Shown one piece after another: positions 1 to 7,737 of a DNA stretch of 64,000 nt. Below the pieces are notes generated by a model, which saw only the letters and a program-made list of their open reading frames with translations, did no database searches and was not told the DNA's origin. Origin of the DNA: LZORAL124-50-18 sp051208045. GTDB taxonomy: Bacteria > Pseudomonadota > Gammaproteobacteria > Pseudomonadales > Oleiphilaceae. The stretch is taken from NCBI GenBank assembly GCA_051208045.1, contig JBPJFY010000016.1, positions 15,798 to 79,797 on the forward strand, read 5' to 3'. Position numbers and translations under genes: made by a program. Every line of letters begins with the position of its first letter. Position 1 is the first letter of the stretch.

Positions 1-152
1 TCATGCTCGGTAAAATGATGTGGATCGAGTTCTTCAATAACAAGGATTGGCCGCTGGCCTCCGCCCTGACCATGGTGCTCCTGGTCGCTCTGATCATCCC
101 GTTTGTCTTGATGCAGAACTACGACCAACCTGACCGGAGGGATGACGAATGA
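1..152 (+). CDS. potH: polyamine ABC transporter permease PotH, C-terminal end (partial)
   Basis: Only the last 50 or so codons are in the window, and the gene runs off the left edge. The visible part reads through a final hydrophobic segment (ASALTMVLLVALIIPFVLM) into a short polar tail ending QPDRRDDE. This matches the last membrane helix and cytoplasmic tail of PotH-type permeases, which pair with PotI to form the inner-membrane channel of the putrescine/spermidine ABC importer. The stop overlaps the potI start (ATGA), so the two are translationally coupled. The assignment rests mainly on the neighbour, because no EAA loop is visible here. Confidence 0.8.
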   Translation, partial: MLGKMMWIEFFNNKDWPLASALTMVLLVALIIPFVLMQNYDQPDRRDDE

Positions 153-955
153 AGCGAATGCGCTGGTTGTCCACGTTGATGCTGCTGTTGGGGTTTGCGT
201 TCCTCTACATCCCCATTATCAGCCTGATAGTTTACTCATTTAATGAAAGCCGTCTGGTCACGGTGTGGGCCGGATTCAGCACCAAGTGGTATTCGGAATT
301 GCTGGACAACTCCCAACTGCTGGGCGCGGCGTTCCTGAGCATTAAAATCGGCTTTTTAACCGCCTGTGTGTCTGTCGTCCTCGGCACCTTGGCCGCCATT
401 GTGCTGGTACGTTTTCAGCGATCAAAGATGAGAAAATCATTGGACGTGATGGTCGCAGCGCCTCTGGTCATGCCGGACATCATTATCGGTCTGTCCATGC
501 TGTTGCTGTTTGTGTCACTGGAAAACCTGCTCGGCTGGCCGGAACGGGGGCAACTCACTGTGATTCTCGCACACAGTACCTTTTCCATGGCTTACGTGGC
601 GGTGGTGGTACGCAGTCGTCTCGTCACCATGGATCGCTCATTGGAAGAAGCGGCAATGGACCTGGGTGCACGGCCGATACGGGTTTTCCTGACCATCACA
701 TTGCCCATCATTGCGCCCTCGCTGGTGGCCGGCTGGTTGCTCGCGTTCACGCTGTCCATGGATGATCTGGTGGTGGCCAGTTTTGTGAGCGGTCCCGGGG
801 CCACCACCTTACCCATGGTCGTTTATTCGAGTGTGCGGCTGGGTGTGAGCCCGGAAATCAATGCGCTGGCCAGCATTATCATTCTCATCGTGAGCATTGC
901 GGTGTTCATCGCCGGTGTGTTGATGTACCGACAGGAGAAAAAGCTGAGGCACTAG
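149..955 (+). CDS. potI: polyamine ABC transporter permease PotI
   Basis: A 268-residue inner-membrane permease of the binding-protein-dependent (MetI-like) family. About six hydrophobic segments can be seen, with the first at residues 8-30. The EAA loop that docks on the ATPase is present as EEAAMDLGARPIRVF around residue 165. Length and the LSMDDLVVASFVSGPG segment are typical of PotI/SpuH. With PotH it should form the channel for putrescine or spermidine uptake. It is the last gene of its operon: about 140 bp without a gene follows. The binding protein and ATPase would lie to the left of the window. The substrate (putrescine or spermidine) cannot be told apart from this sequence. Confidence 0.9.
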   Translation: MKRMRWLSTLMLLLGFAFLYIPIISLIVYSFNESRLVTVWAGFSTKWYSELLDNSQLLGAAFLSIKIGFLTACVSVVLGTLAAIVLVRFQRSKMRKSLDVMVAAPLVMPDIIIGLSMLLLFVSLENLLGWPERGQLTVILAHSTFSMAYVAVVVRSRLVTMDRSLEEAAMDLGARPIRVFLTITLPIIAPSLVAGWLLAFTLSMDDLVVASFVSGPGATTLPMVVYSSVRLGVSPEINALASIIILIVSIAVFIAGVLMYRQEKKLRH

Positions 956-1095
956 CCGCCCGTTGTTCATTCAACAGATATCCATCGTGCATTAACAAAT
1001 GATAATGACCGGGAGCCAGGCGATTGACCATACTGAATCATGATTCTGCCTTCTCAGGCAACCAACCTTTACAATGTAAAGAGGAATGAAACAGC

Positions 1096-1938
1096 ATGGA
1101 TTACCACGCTTTTGCGGTTGAAACCACCGGACACATCGCGCAGGTTACCCTGAATCGGCCCGATGCACTGAACACCATGAATGCGGACTTCTGGCGGGAA
1201 CTCCCTACGCTCATCCGAGACATCAACGCTCAGGGAACGGCACGCGTCATCGTGCTGTCTTCCACGGGCAAGCATTTTTGCGCCGGGATGGATCTGGCAG
1301 TATTCACCACTGGCGGCAACATCCCCACCAAAGGTGATCCGGCCCGATTGGGAGAAAACCTGCGCCGGCTGGTGCTGCAACTCCAGGACTGCTTTAACGT
1401 GCTGGAAGAAGCTCGCATGCCGGTCATCTCCGCCATACAGGGGGGATGCATCGGGGGCGCACTGGATATGATTTGCGCCACAGATATGCGCTATTGCACG
1501 GAAGACGCGTACTTCACCATCAAGGAAACGCATCTGGGCATGACCGCTGACCTGGGGACCTTACAGCGCCTGCCTACCTTGATTCCGCAAGGCATCGCCC
1601 GAGAACTGGCCTACACGGGCCGCAGATTTACCGCTCAGGAAGCGAAGCAACACGGCCTGGTCAATGACGTCTACCCCACGCACGAAGCGATGATGGATGC
1701 CGTGATGGGTGTCGCCCATCAGATCGCCGAGCAATCACCCATGGCGGTGGCGGGATGCAAGGAGATGCTGAATTACAGCCGGGATCACAGCGTGGCAGAT
1801 AGCCTGAAATACATGGCGACCTGGCAATCCGGCATGTTCCGACCGGAAGACATGATGAAAAGCTTCGCAGCCAAGGCACAGAAAACCACTGCGGACTTTG
1901 ATCCGTTGTTTCCGATCACGTTGCCTTTTCAGAAGTAA
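1096..1938 (+). CDS. crotonase-family protein, delta3,5-delta2,4-dienoyl-CoA isomerase-like
   Basis: A 280-residue enoyl-CoA hydratase/isomerase (crotonase fold). The CoA-binding/oxyanion region is seen as KHFCAGMDL (about residue 59) and QGGCIGGALD (about 115-124). Three acids match the catalytic set of mammalian dienoyl-CoA isomerase (ECH1): D124 in GGALD, E144 in TIKE and D152 in TADLGTLQRLP. That last motif is almost diagnostic for ECH1-type enzymes rather than plain hydratases. The expected role is moving double bonds during beta-oxidation of odd-position unsaturated fatty acids in the cytoplasm. The start is supported by GAGGAA about nine bases upstream. It appears to be a single-gene unit. 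A generic enoyl-CoA hydratase is the alternative. Confidence 0.85.
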   Translation: MDYHAFAVETTGHIAQVTLNRPDALNTMNADFWRELPTLIRDINAQGTARVIVLSSTGKHFCAGMDLAVFTTGGNIPTKGDPARLGENLRRLVLQLQDCFNVLEEARMPVISAIQGGCIGGALDMICATDMRYCTEDAYFTIKETHLGMTADLGTLQRLPTLIPQGIARELAYTGRRFTAQEAKQHGLVNDVYPTHEAMMDAVMGVAHQIAEQSPMAVAGCKEMLNYSRDHSVADSLKYMATWQSGMFRPEDMMKSFAAKAQKTTADFDPLFPITLPFQK

Positions 1939-2008
1939 CGTTTTCAGAGCGAGCGTTGACGCTTTTTCCAGCGTCAGCGCCAAGGAAGCAGTTCGCTCTT
2001 GATTTTTT

Positions 2009-2033
2009 AATGCGAATAATTATTATTTACATT
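2009..2033. promoter_or_regulatory. 25-bp imperfect palindrome, Fur-box-like
   Basis: An AT-rich palindrome centred on base 2021, with 20 of 24 non-central positions symmetric. Its core GAATAATTATTATTT follows the 7-1-7 pattern of Fur boxes (consensus TGATAATnATTATCA). It sits 24 bp before the start codon of the DUF2325 gene, where a repressor would block transcription. Iron control is inferred from motif shape only. Confidence 0.5.
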
Positions 2034-2056
2034 AATAACAATCAGGAGCCCCTGCC

Positions 2057-3322
2057 ATGTGTGAAAAAGCCACGACAGAATCCGCTATCGCCAGCGGCGT
2101 AGCCACCAGATCATCGGCAAAAAAACTTAATGGCCGCAAGAAACTCTGGCAGTTGCACAGCAATTTTCACTGCAGCATTATCGGCACATGCCTTTCGCTC
2201 GATGAAATTCGACAGGCAGCGCGAAAATTCCACCTGATCGATGATCAGCACACCACAGACTTTCAACTACACAGTATGTTTGTCTCCGCAGCCAGTGAGG
2301 CGGTCCCACCCTCACGTTATATTCAAAAGTTTCTGGATAAAAAATATCAACGGGAAATCAAACGGTATTCGTCCGCACGCACTACGGAAGATTTTGATGC
2401 GATGTGGCAGGCATCCTTGCAATCCGGTGACATTGCCGGCGCTTTTTGGGCCGTCGTGACTCATCCCAGGCTCGACCATGCCATGCTGCAAAAAATTTCC
2501 GGAGAAGTGCACATGCTGTCACACCTGCAGGGGGCATCCACCCGGAATGACATCAAGTCCCTTGGCAAGCTGCGCGAACGCAGCCAGATTGCACAGAGCA
2601 CGTTTTCCAAATCCACAGAGGCCATGGCGAAAAAGCTGCGGGACAGAGACGTCGAAATCGAGCAATTGCGCCAACAAATTGAGGAACAACAGGCCAGACT
2701 GAACGTTTTGGAAAAGGCTGAGGAGCGCGTGAAGGAACTGGAGCAGAGTTCTCATGTGACACAACTGGAAACCATGGTAGAAACACTCAGTGACCAACTG
2801 TTTGCGGCCGTGTCACGCGCCAATCAGGCGGACAAACGCGCGAAAGCGCTTGAAGCGCAGTTTAAGGAGATGTCCGAACACAACCTGCAATTGAGAAACG
2901 AAATCACCGACAGCCAGGACGAGCTGGAAGCGGTGGAATCCACCTTGCGCCGCCTGCTCCATGCCCAGTGTGCCACGGCATGTGATATAAGCGATTCGCC
3001 CGCCTGTCCACTGAACAACCTGAAAGGACGCGCCATTTTATACGTGGGAGGGCGCGCCAGTCAGTACAGTTTTTTCCGCACACTGGTGGAGCAGTTTAAC
3101 GGCACCTTTCTCTACCACGATGGCGGCAAAGAAGACAGCCGACTCAGATTAAACACCCTCCTGGCGCAGTCCGATGTCGTTGTGTGCCCAACAGACTGTG
3201 TCAGCCACGATGCCTATTATCGCGCGAAACGGTATTGCGACAAACTCGCCAAACCGCTGGTAATGATTCCTCATGCGAGCTTATCTTCGTTCACCCGCGG
3301 ATTGAATGAAGTAGCCGCCTGA
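2057..3322 (+). CDS. DUF2325 domain protein with long coiled coil
   Basis: A 421-residue soluble protein. Residues about 1-170 are of unknown fold. Residues about 180-300 are a heptad-rich coiled coil (many E, Q, K and L). The C-terminus from about residue 325 (GRAILYVGGRASQYSFFRTL, then YHDGGKEDSRLRLN, then SDVVVCPTDCVSHDAYYRAK) is a clear DUF2325 domain, a small Rossmann-like module of unknown function. Between coil and domain lies a cysteine cluster (C-x3-C-x7-C) that could bind metal. The start has AGGAG eight bases upstream. A Fur-like palindrome precedes it, so iron-linked expression is plausible. The function is unknown; family membership is secure. Confidence 0.8.
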   Translation: MCEKATTESAIASGVATRSSAKKLNGRKKLWQLHSNFHCSIIGTCLSLDEIRQAARKFHLIDDQHTTDFQLHSMFVSAASEAVPPSRYIQKFLDKKYQREIKRYSSARTTEDFDAMWQASLQSGDIAGAFWAVVTHPRLDHAMLQKISGEVHMLSHLQGASTRNDIKSLGKLRERSQIAQSTFSKSTEAMAKKLRDRDVEIEQLRQQIEEQQARLNVLEKAEERVKELEQSSHVTQLETMVETLSDQLFAAVSRANQADKRAKALEAQFKEMSEHNLQLRNEITDSQDELEAVESTLRRLLHAQCATACDISDSPACPLNNLKGRAILYVGGRASQYSFFRTLVEQFNGTFLYHDGGKEDSRLRLNTLLAQSDVVVCPTDCVSHDAYYRAKRYCDKLAKPLVMIPHASLSSFTRGLNEVAA

Positions 3323-3406
3323 AGTCTCAGCATTCCCTGCATGTAGTGTGACCGAACCGGCAGATACTCGCGCTCCCGTCGCATTACAACGGTTTACCGC
3401 CTAAAA

Positions 3407-3438
3407 TGGGTCGCACCCAACATAAATTGTGCGACCCA
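3407..3438. promoter_or_regulatory. inverted repeat overlapping the start of the LuxR-type regulator gene
   Basis: Perfect 10-bp arms TGGGTCGCAC (3407-3416) and GTGCGACCCA (3429-3438) flank a 12-base spacer. The right arm ends on the A of the ATG at 3438, and the arm starts are 22 bp apart, two helical turns. It could be an operator for autoregulation or a leader hairpin that hides the start codon. No ribosome-binding site is obvious here. Confidence 0.5.
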
Positions 3439-4967
3439 TGCTGCTAAAAACCCGATTCTATGTGCCTCCGCTTCGCCCGCAATGCGTGCCGCGCCCAGCG
3501 CTGATGGCGCAGTTGAGTGCCAGTCAGGGGGGCGAGCTCGTCCTCATTGCCGCGCCAGCGGGCTATGGTAAGACCACCCTCGTCAGCCAATGGCTCCATG
3601 AAACCCCGCACACGTTCTCATGGCTGACACTGGATAAAAGTCACAACGTCCCCACCCCATTCTGGCACTATGCGTTGGAGGCTATGCGTCGCATTCAGCC
3701 GACAGTCGGGCAGGAAGCAGAACAGCTGATCACGCAGCGATCCGGTGCGCCCGATGTGGAGCGCGTGGTGATCTCCCTGCTCAACGATCTCGACGATTTG
3801 AGCGTGCATACCTGCGCGAACCACCCGCTCACACTGGTGCTGGATGATTTTCATCATATCGAAGACCCTTCACTCCTTGCCTCCATCAATCTGTTTCTGG
3901 ATCACCTGCCTCCCGGCATCCGTATGGTTTTGACCAGTCGCCATGAGCCGCCGCTGGAACTGTCCCGCCGACGTGCCACCAATCAGTTACGGGAAATCGG
4001 CGGTCACGCACTGCGCTTCACGCTCACGGAAAGCACTGCCTTTTTCAACGACACACTGGCACTGCATCTGGCGCCGGCGGCGATTCAAGGCATTCATGCC
4101 TCGACGGAAGGATGGATTACCGGCTTGCAGCTCATCAGTTACTCGCTGCGCAGCCACCCGGAGTTGGCGGTATCGCCAATTGGCCAGCAATCGCCCATCG
4201 ACCGAAACATTGCCGACTACCTGTTTGATGAGGTGTTTCATTCACTGCAATCCGATCAGCAACAGTTCCTGATGGCGTCTGCCCTCCCCCGGCGCTTCTG
4301 TGCGGGCATCTGTCAGGCCATGGTGCCGATGCTTCCTGCGCAACAACAGATCGCGGCGCTAGAGCAGGAGAATCTGTTTGTCTTTCCTCTGGATAACTAT
4401 CGCGTCTGGTATCGCCTGCATGACCTATTCCGTCAGTTTTTACTGCAAACCGCTCTCACTGACCATCAAGACTTGATGCACTCCGCAGGAATGGCCGGTG
4501 TCCAATGGTTCCAGAACGCGGGCCATTACGATGACGCGCTGGCGCTGAGTATCCGCATTCAGCATTGGCCGGCAACACATTCCCTATTGAAACTGATGCT
4601 TGAACTCTCGGAATCCGGCGTGCTTTCTGACGACGCGATCCGGTTGCTGAGCACCATTCCGGATCTGGCGACCCACCCCGAAATTCACGCGATTCATACC
4701 CGGCAAACCGACCTGAAAAGCTCGGTATCAAACACCTCCTCCCCTTCCCCCTCGGTTGCCGACCCGTGGGAAGAAGCACTGTCTGAACCCTTAACGCGCC
4801 GGGAGAAACAAGTGCTGACACTGATGACCCAAGGCTTGAGCAATCGGGATATCGCAGACGCGCTCTTTATCTCCCTGAACACCCTCAAAGTGCATATCCG
4901 CAATCTCTATGGCAAATTTGGCGTAGAGAATCGCGCACAGTTGTTGAGTTTGTTTGCTGCGGTGTAA
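3438..4967 (+). CDS. MalT-type (LAL) LuxR-family transcriptional regulator, short form
   Basis: A 509-residue protein from the ATG, whose opening MLLKTRFYVPPL is typical of the family; a GTG nine bases earlier is possible. It contains an NTPase with Walker A APAGYGKTT (about residue 41) and Walker B LVLDDFHHIED, a HDLFRQFL helical segment, a serine/proline-rich linker, and a C-terminal LuxR helix-turn-helix (LTRREKQVL, SNRDIADALFISLNTLKVH). Usual MalT/AlkS-type regulators are near 900 residues. Here the long TPR-like sensor region between ATPase and HTH is mostly absent, yet the frame is intact, so this reads as a natural short form rather than a pseudogene. The likely targets are itself and the adjacent ETF-QO gene. 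The ligand is unknown. Confidence 0.85.
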   Translation: MLLKTRFYVPPLRPQCVPRPALMAQLSASQGGELVLIAAPAGYGKTTLVSQWLHETPHTFSWLTLDKSHNVPTPFWHYALEAMRRIQPTVGQEAEQLITQRSGAPDVERVVISLLNDLDDLSVHTCANHPLTLVLDDFHHIEDPSLLASINLFLDHLPPGIRMVLTSRHEPPLELSRRRATNQLREIGGHALRFTLTESTAFFNDTLALHLAPAAIQGIHASTEGWITGLQLISYSLRSHPELAVSPIGQQSPIDRNIADYLFDEVFHSLQSDQQQFLMASALPRRFCAGICQAMVPMLPAQQQIAALEQENLFVFPLDNYRVWYRLHDLFRQFLLQTALTDHQDLMHSAGMAGVQWFQNAGHYDDALALSIRIQHWPATHSLLKLMLELSESGVLSDDAIRLLSTIPDLATHPEIHAIHTRQTDLKSSVSNTSSPSPSVADPWEEALSEPLTRREKQVLTLMTQGLSNRDIADALFISLNTLKVHIRNLYGKFGVENRAQLLSLFAAV

Positions 4968-4968
4968 T

Positions 4969-5007
4969 TTCACCCCACCGCTCGCCAAAATTCACCCCCA
5001 GGGGTGA
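4969..5007. promoter_or_regulatory. TCACCCC repeat array upstream of the ETF-QO gene
   Basis: TTCACCCC occurs at 4969-4976 and again at 4991-4998, exactly 22 bp apart. The second copy forms a perfect palindrome TCACCCC-CA-GGGGTGA (4992-5007). The array starts one base after the regulator's stop codon and ends about 80 bp before the ETF-QO start. The arrangement resembles activator sites and is a candidate target of the upstream MalT-type regulator. This is inference from spacing and position. Confidence 0.45.
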
Positions 5008-5088
5008 TTCTGTCATTTCAGCACCGCCATACACTGACATACCAAAAAAACGGCGATACCGCCGATCACTAGGAAGGAGTGTCACACG

Positions 5089-6762
5089 ATGGTGTCTGAA
5101 AACCACACACAGCGCGACGTGCTTGAGTATGATCTGGTTATTGTCGGCGCAGGGCCTGCCGGGCTCTCTGCCGCCTGTAAATTCCTGCAAATGGCCCAGT
5201 TAAATAACGCAGCGCTCTCTGTCTGCGTGATAGAGAAAGCGGCGGAGATTGGCGGCCATCTGCTGTCTGGAGCAGTCTTGCAACCAACGGCGTTGAATGA
5301 ATTGTTCCCGGATTGGCAGTCCCAAGGGGCACCGCTGCATACGCCGGTGACTTCGGATGAGTTTCACTATTTTATGTCCGGCGAACACAGCGTGAAATTC
5401 CCGGCACGGGTGTCTGAAATAGTCAGCAATAATCGGGGCAACTATGTCGTCAGCCTCGGTAATCTGTGTCGCTGGCTGGCAACTCAGGCAGAAGCGCTGG
5501 GGGCGGAGATTTACCCGGGATTCGCCGCCGCAGAAGTACTTTACGATGCCCAAGGTGCCGTCTGTGGCGTGGCCACCACCCCCATGGGGCTGGATAAGTC
5601 GGGCCAACCCAAAACGTCTTTTCAACCCGGCGTGGAACTGCGGGCCAAATACACTCTGTTCGCCGAGGGTTGCCGTGGTCATCTCGGGAAGCAGCTCATC
5701 GAGAAGTTCGAACTGGCACGTGACGCAGATCCGCAGCATTATGCGCTGGGCATCAAGGAAGTCTGGGATATTGATCCGAAGCGGCATCAACCGGGTAAGG
5801 TGATCCACAGTATCGGATGGCCCCTGGCGCAACATGGCGCTACGGGCGGCGCCTTTCTCTATCACATGGAAAACCACCAAATTACATTGGGCGTGATTAC
5901 AGATCTAAACTACACCCACCCCTATCTGAGCCCGTTTGAGGAGTTTCAGCGCTGGAAGCAACATCCTACTATCAAAGCCTATCTGAACGGTGGAAAGCGC
6001 GTCACCTACGGCGCACGCGCACTCAGCAAAGGGGGCCTGCAATCGCTGCCCGAACTCATCTTTCCTGGCGGCTTGCTTTGTGGCTGCGAGGCAGGATTTA
6101 TGAACACCCCCAAAATCAAGGGCAACCACACCGCAATGAAAACCGGGATGCTCGCTGCCGAATCCATATACCAGGCCCTTGCCAGCGGCGATACCGGCGG
6201 TAACCGGCTGACCAGCTACCCGGCTGCCGTGAAGCAATCCTGGGTCTACCAGGAGTTGCACCGGGCACGCAATGTTGGCCCGGCAATGCATCGCTTCGGG
6301 ATGCTCGGTGGGGCGGCATTCACCTTTTTTGACTTTGGACTGTTGAAAGGTAAAACACCGTTCACCCTCTCCGATCTGACACCCGATCATGCGCGTCTAA
6401 AACCTGCTCGCCTTTGCGCTCCCATCGACTATCCCAAGCCGGATCAGGTCATCAGTTTTGATCGCCTGTCATCGGTCTTTCTGTCCAATACGAACCATAC
6501 CGAGGATCAACCCTGCCACTTGAAGCTGACAAACCCAGACCTCCCGATAACCCATTCGCTGCCGGAATACGATGAACCCGCCCAGCGCTATTGCCCGGCA
6601 GGCGTCTATGAAATCGTTGAAACGGCTTCCGGGCAACCGGCCTTTCAAATCAACAGCCAGAACTGCCTGCACTGCAAAACCTGCGATATCAAAGACCCGG
6701 CACAGAACATTACCTGGGTTACGCCCGAAGGTGGGGGCGGCCCGAACTATCCGAACTGCTGA
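5089..6762 (+). CDS. etfD: electron-transferring-flavoprotein:ubiquinone oxidoreductase (ETF-QO)
   Basis: A 557-residue membrane-associated flavoprotein that passes electrons from reduced ETF to ubiquinone. An N-terminal FAD-binding Rossmann motif (VIVGAGPAGLSAA, about residues 18-30) is followed by the GGHLLSGAV region. The C-terminal 4Fe-4S ligands appear as RYCPAGVYE and CLHCKTCDIKDPAQN, ending in PEGGGGPNY, a hallmark of the family. Length is standard. RBS AGGAAGGAG precedes the ATG. The ETF alpha and beta subunits are not in this window. The upstream LuxR-type regulator and repeat array suggest substrate-induced expression, perhaps with acyl-CoA or dimethylglycine-type dehydrogenases elsewhere. 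Confidence 0.93.
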   Translation: MVSENHTQRDVLEYDLVIVGAGPAGLSAACKFLQMAQLNNAALSVCVIEKAAEIGGHLLSGAVLQPTALNELFPDWQSQGAPLHTPVTSDEFHYFMSGEHSVKFPARVSEIVSNNRGNYVVSLGNLCRWLATQAEALGAEIYPGFAAAEVLYDAQGAVCGVATTPMGLDKSGQPKTSFQPGVELRAKYTLFAEGCRGHLGKQLIEKFELARDADPQHYALGIKEVWDIDPKRHQPGKVIHSIGWPLAQHGATGGAFLYHMENHQITLGVITDLNYTHPYLSPFEEFQRWKQHPTIKAYLNGGKRVTYGARALSKGGLQSLPELIFPGGLLCGCEAGFMNTPKIKGNHTAMKTGMLAAESIYQALASGDTGGNRLTSYPAAVKQSWVYQELHRARNVGPAMHRFGMLGGAAFTFFDFGLLKGKTPFTLSDLTPDHARLKPARLCAPIDYPKPDQVISFDRLSSVFLSNTNHTEDQPCHLKLTNPDLPITHSLPEYDEPAQRYCPAGVYEIVETASGQPAFQINSQNCLHCKTCDIKDPAQNITWVTPEGGGGPNYPNC

Positions 6763-6857
6763 TACAGGGCAGCAATGACACTTTGACACAGATCTCGGCT
6801 TGCAAGTCAGGCCGAGTCAGGGTTTAATCTGCCCCCGTTTTTCTGTTTGGAACCTGT

Positions 6858-7481
6858 ATGATCAGCCTCGCCACTTTCGGTGTGTTTGTCCCTACTTTCT
6901 TTTTTGTCTCAATCACCCCTGGGATGTGCATGACACTCGCATTGTCTCTGGGCATGAGCATCGGGGTACGTCGAACACTCTGGATGATGGCCGGTGAACT
7001 CATGGGCGTCGGGCTGGTCGCTTCTCTCTCGGCCATCGGCGTCGCTGCGATCATGCTGCAGTATCCCGTGCTCTTCGATGCGCTAAAGTATCTGGGTGGC
7101 GCTTACCTGGGCTATCTTGGCGTGCAGCTGTGGCTGTCTAAAGGCAAAATGGCTCTGCGGGATGCGTCCGACGTCGTGCCAGTGCAATCGGCGCGCGCTC
7201 TGGCCAGCCAGGGATTTCTCACCGCCGTTGCCAACCCCAAAGGGTGGGCTTTTTTTATTGCGTTGTTGCCTCCATTTATCGATTATACGCAGCCGGTGCC
7301 CCCGCAACTGGTGGTGCTCATCAGCATTATTCTGAGTCTGGAGTTCCTCTGCCTGCTGATTTACGCCAGCGGCGGCAAAACAATTCGCCGCCTGCTGTTG
7401 CATGCCCACAATGTGCGCGTCATCAACCGCATTGCCGGTACGCTCATGGCAGGGGTCGGCCTGTGGCTCGCACTGGGCTGA
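6858..7481 (+). CDS. LysE/RhtB-family amino-acid exporter
   Basis: A 207-residue inner-membrane protein with about six hydrophobic segments. Family signatures include the N-terminal FFVSITPGMCMTLALSLGMSIG (positions about 15-35), KYLGGAYLGYLGVQLW (about 75-90) and FLTAVANPKGWAFFIALLPPFI (about 118-140). The family exports lysine, threonine, homoserine or similar small metabolites; the substrate here cannot be read from sequence. It follows ETF-QO by 95 bp on the same strand, so co-transcription is possible but not shown. Confidence 0.85.
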   Translation: MISLATFGVFVPTFFFVSITPGMCMTLALSLGMSIGVRRTLWMMAGELMGVGLVASLSAIGVAAIMLQYPVLFDALKYLGGAYLGYLGVQLWLSKGKMALRDASDVVPVQSARALASQGFLTAVANPKGWAFFIALLPPFIDYTQPVPPQLVVLISIILSLEFLCLLIYASGGKTIRRLLLHAHNVRVINRIAGTLMAGVGLWLALG

Positions 7482-7737
7482 TTTCTTCGCTCTCTCTCGC
7501 CTACTCCCTTCGCTACGCCCCCACTCATACGCCTCGTTGCGCCCGAAAAAAAAAGAGGCGGGAGGATGCACCGCTGTGAACAATTTTTAATTATTGTGAA
7601 GACGATTTAGGGAACCTCTGACGGACACAGGGCCAAACCCGGCCGATGAAGGCCTGCCAGCCGCCTTCCCAGGTCATCCGCAGAGTGAATCAATCACCAG
7701 AACTTCCGTTCTTATCGCAACAACAGGAACCAAGATA
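7482..7737. other. intergenic region upstream of the maltoporin gene
   Basis: A 256-bp stretch without a gene. It holds a run of nine A (about 7549) inside an imperfect hairpin CGCCTC...GAGGCG that could weakly terminate lysE-family transcription. Close to lamB lies a short inverted repeat AGAAC-TTCC-GTTCT (7699-7712) of the sort an operator would show. No clear sigma-70 promoter could be picked. Confidence 0.35.

Noticed and set aside
3438..4967. The LuxR-type gene as a frameshifted pseudogene
   Set aside because: The frame is open from start to HTH with a natural-looking linker, so a short functional form is more likely.
5200..5880. 226-codon open frame opposite the ETF-QO gene
   Set aside because: It is antisense to conserved FAD-domain coding sequence with no supporting motif.
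7549..7558. Run of nine A as a phase-variation tract
   Set aside because: It lies between genes without disrupting a frame and no repeat copies exist elsewhere.
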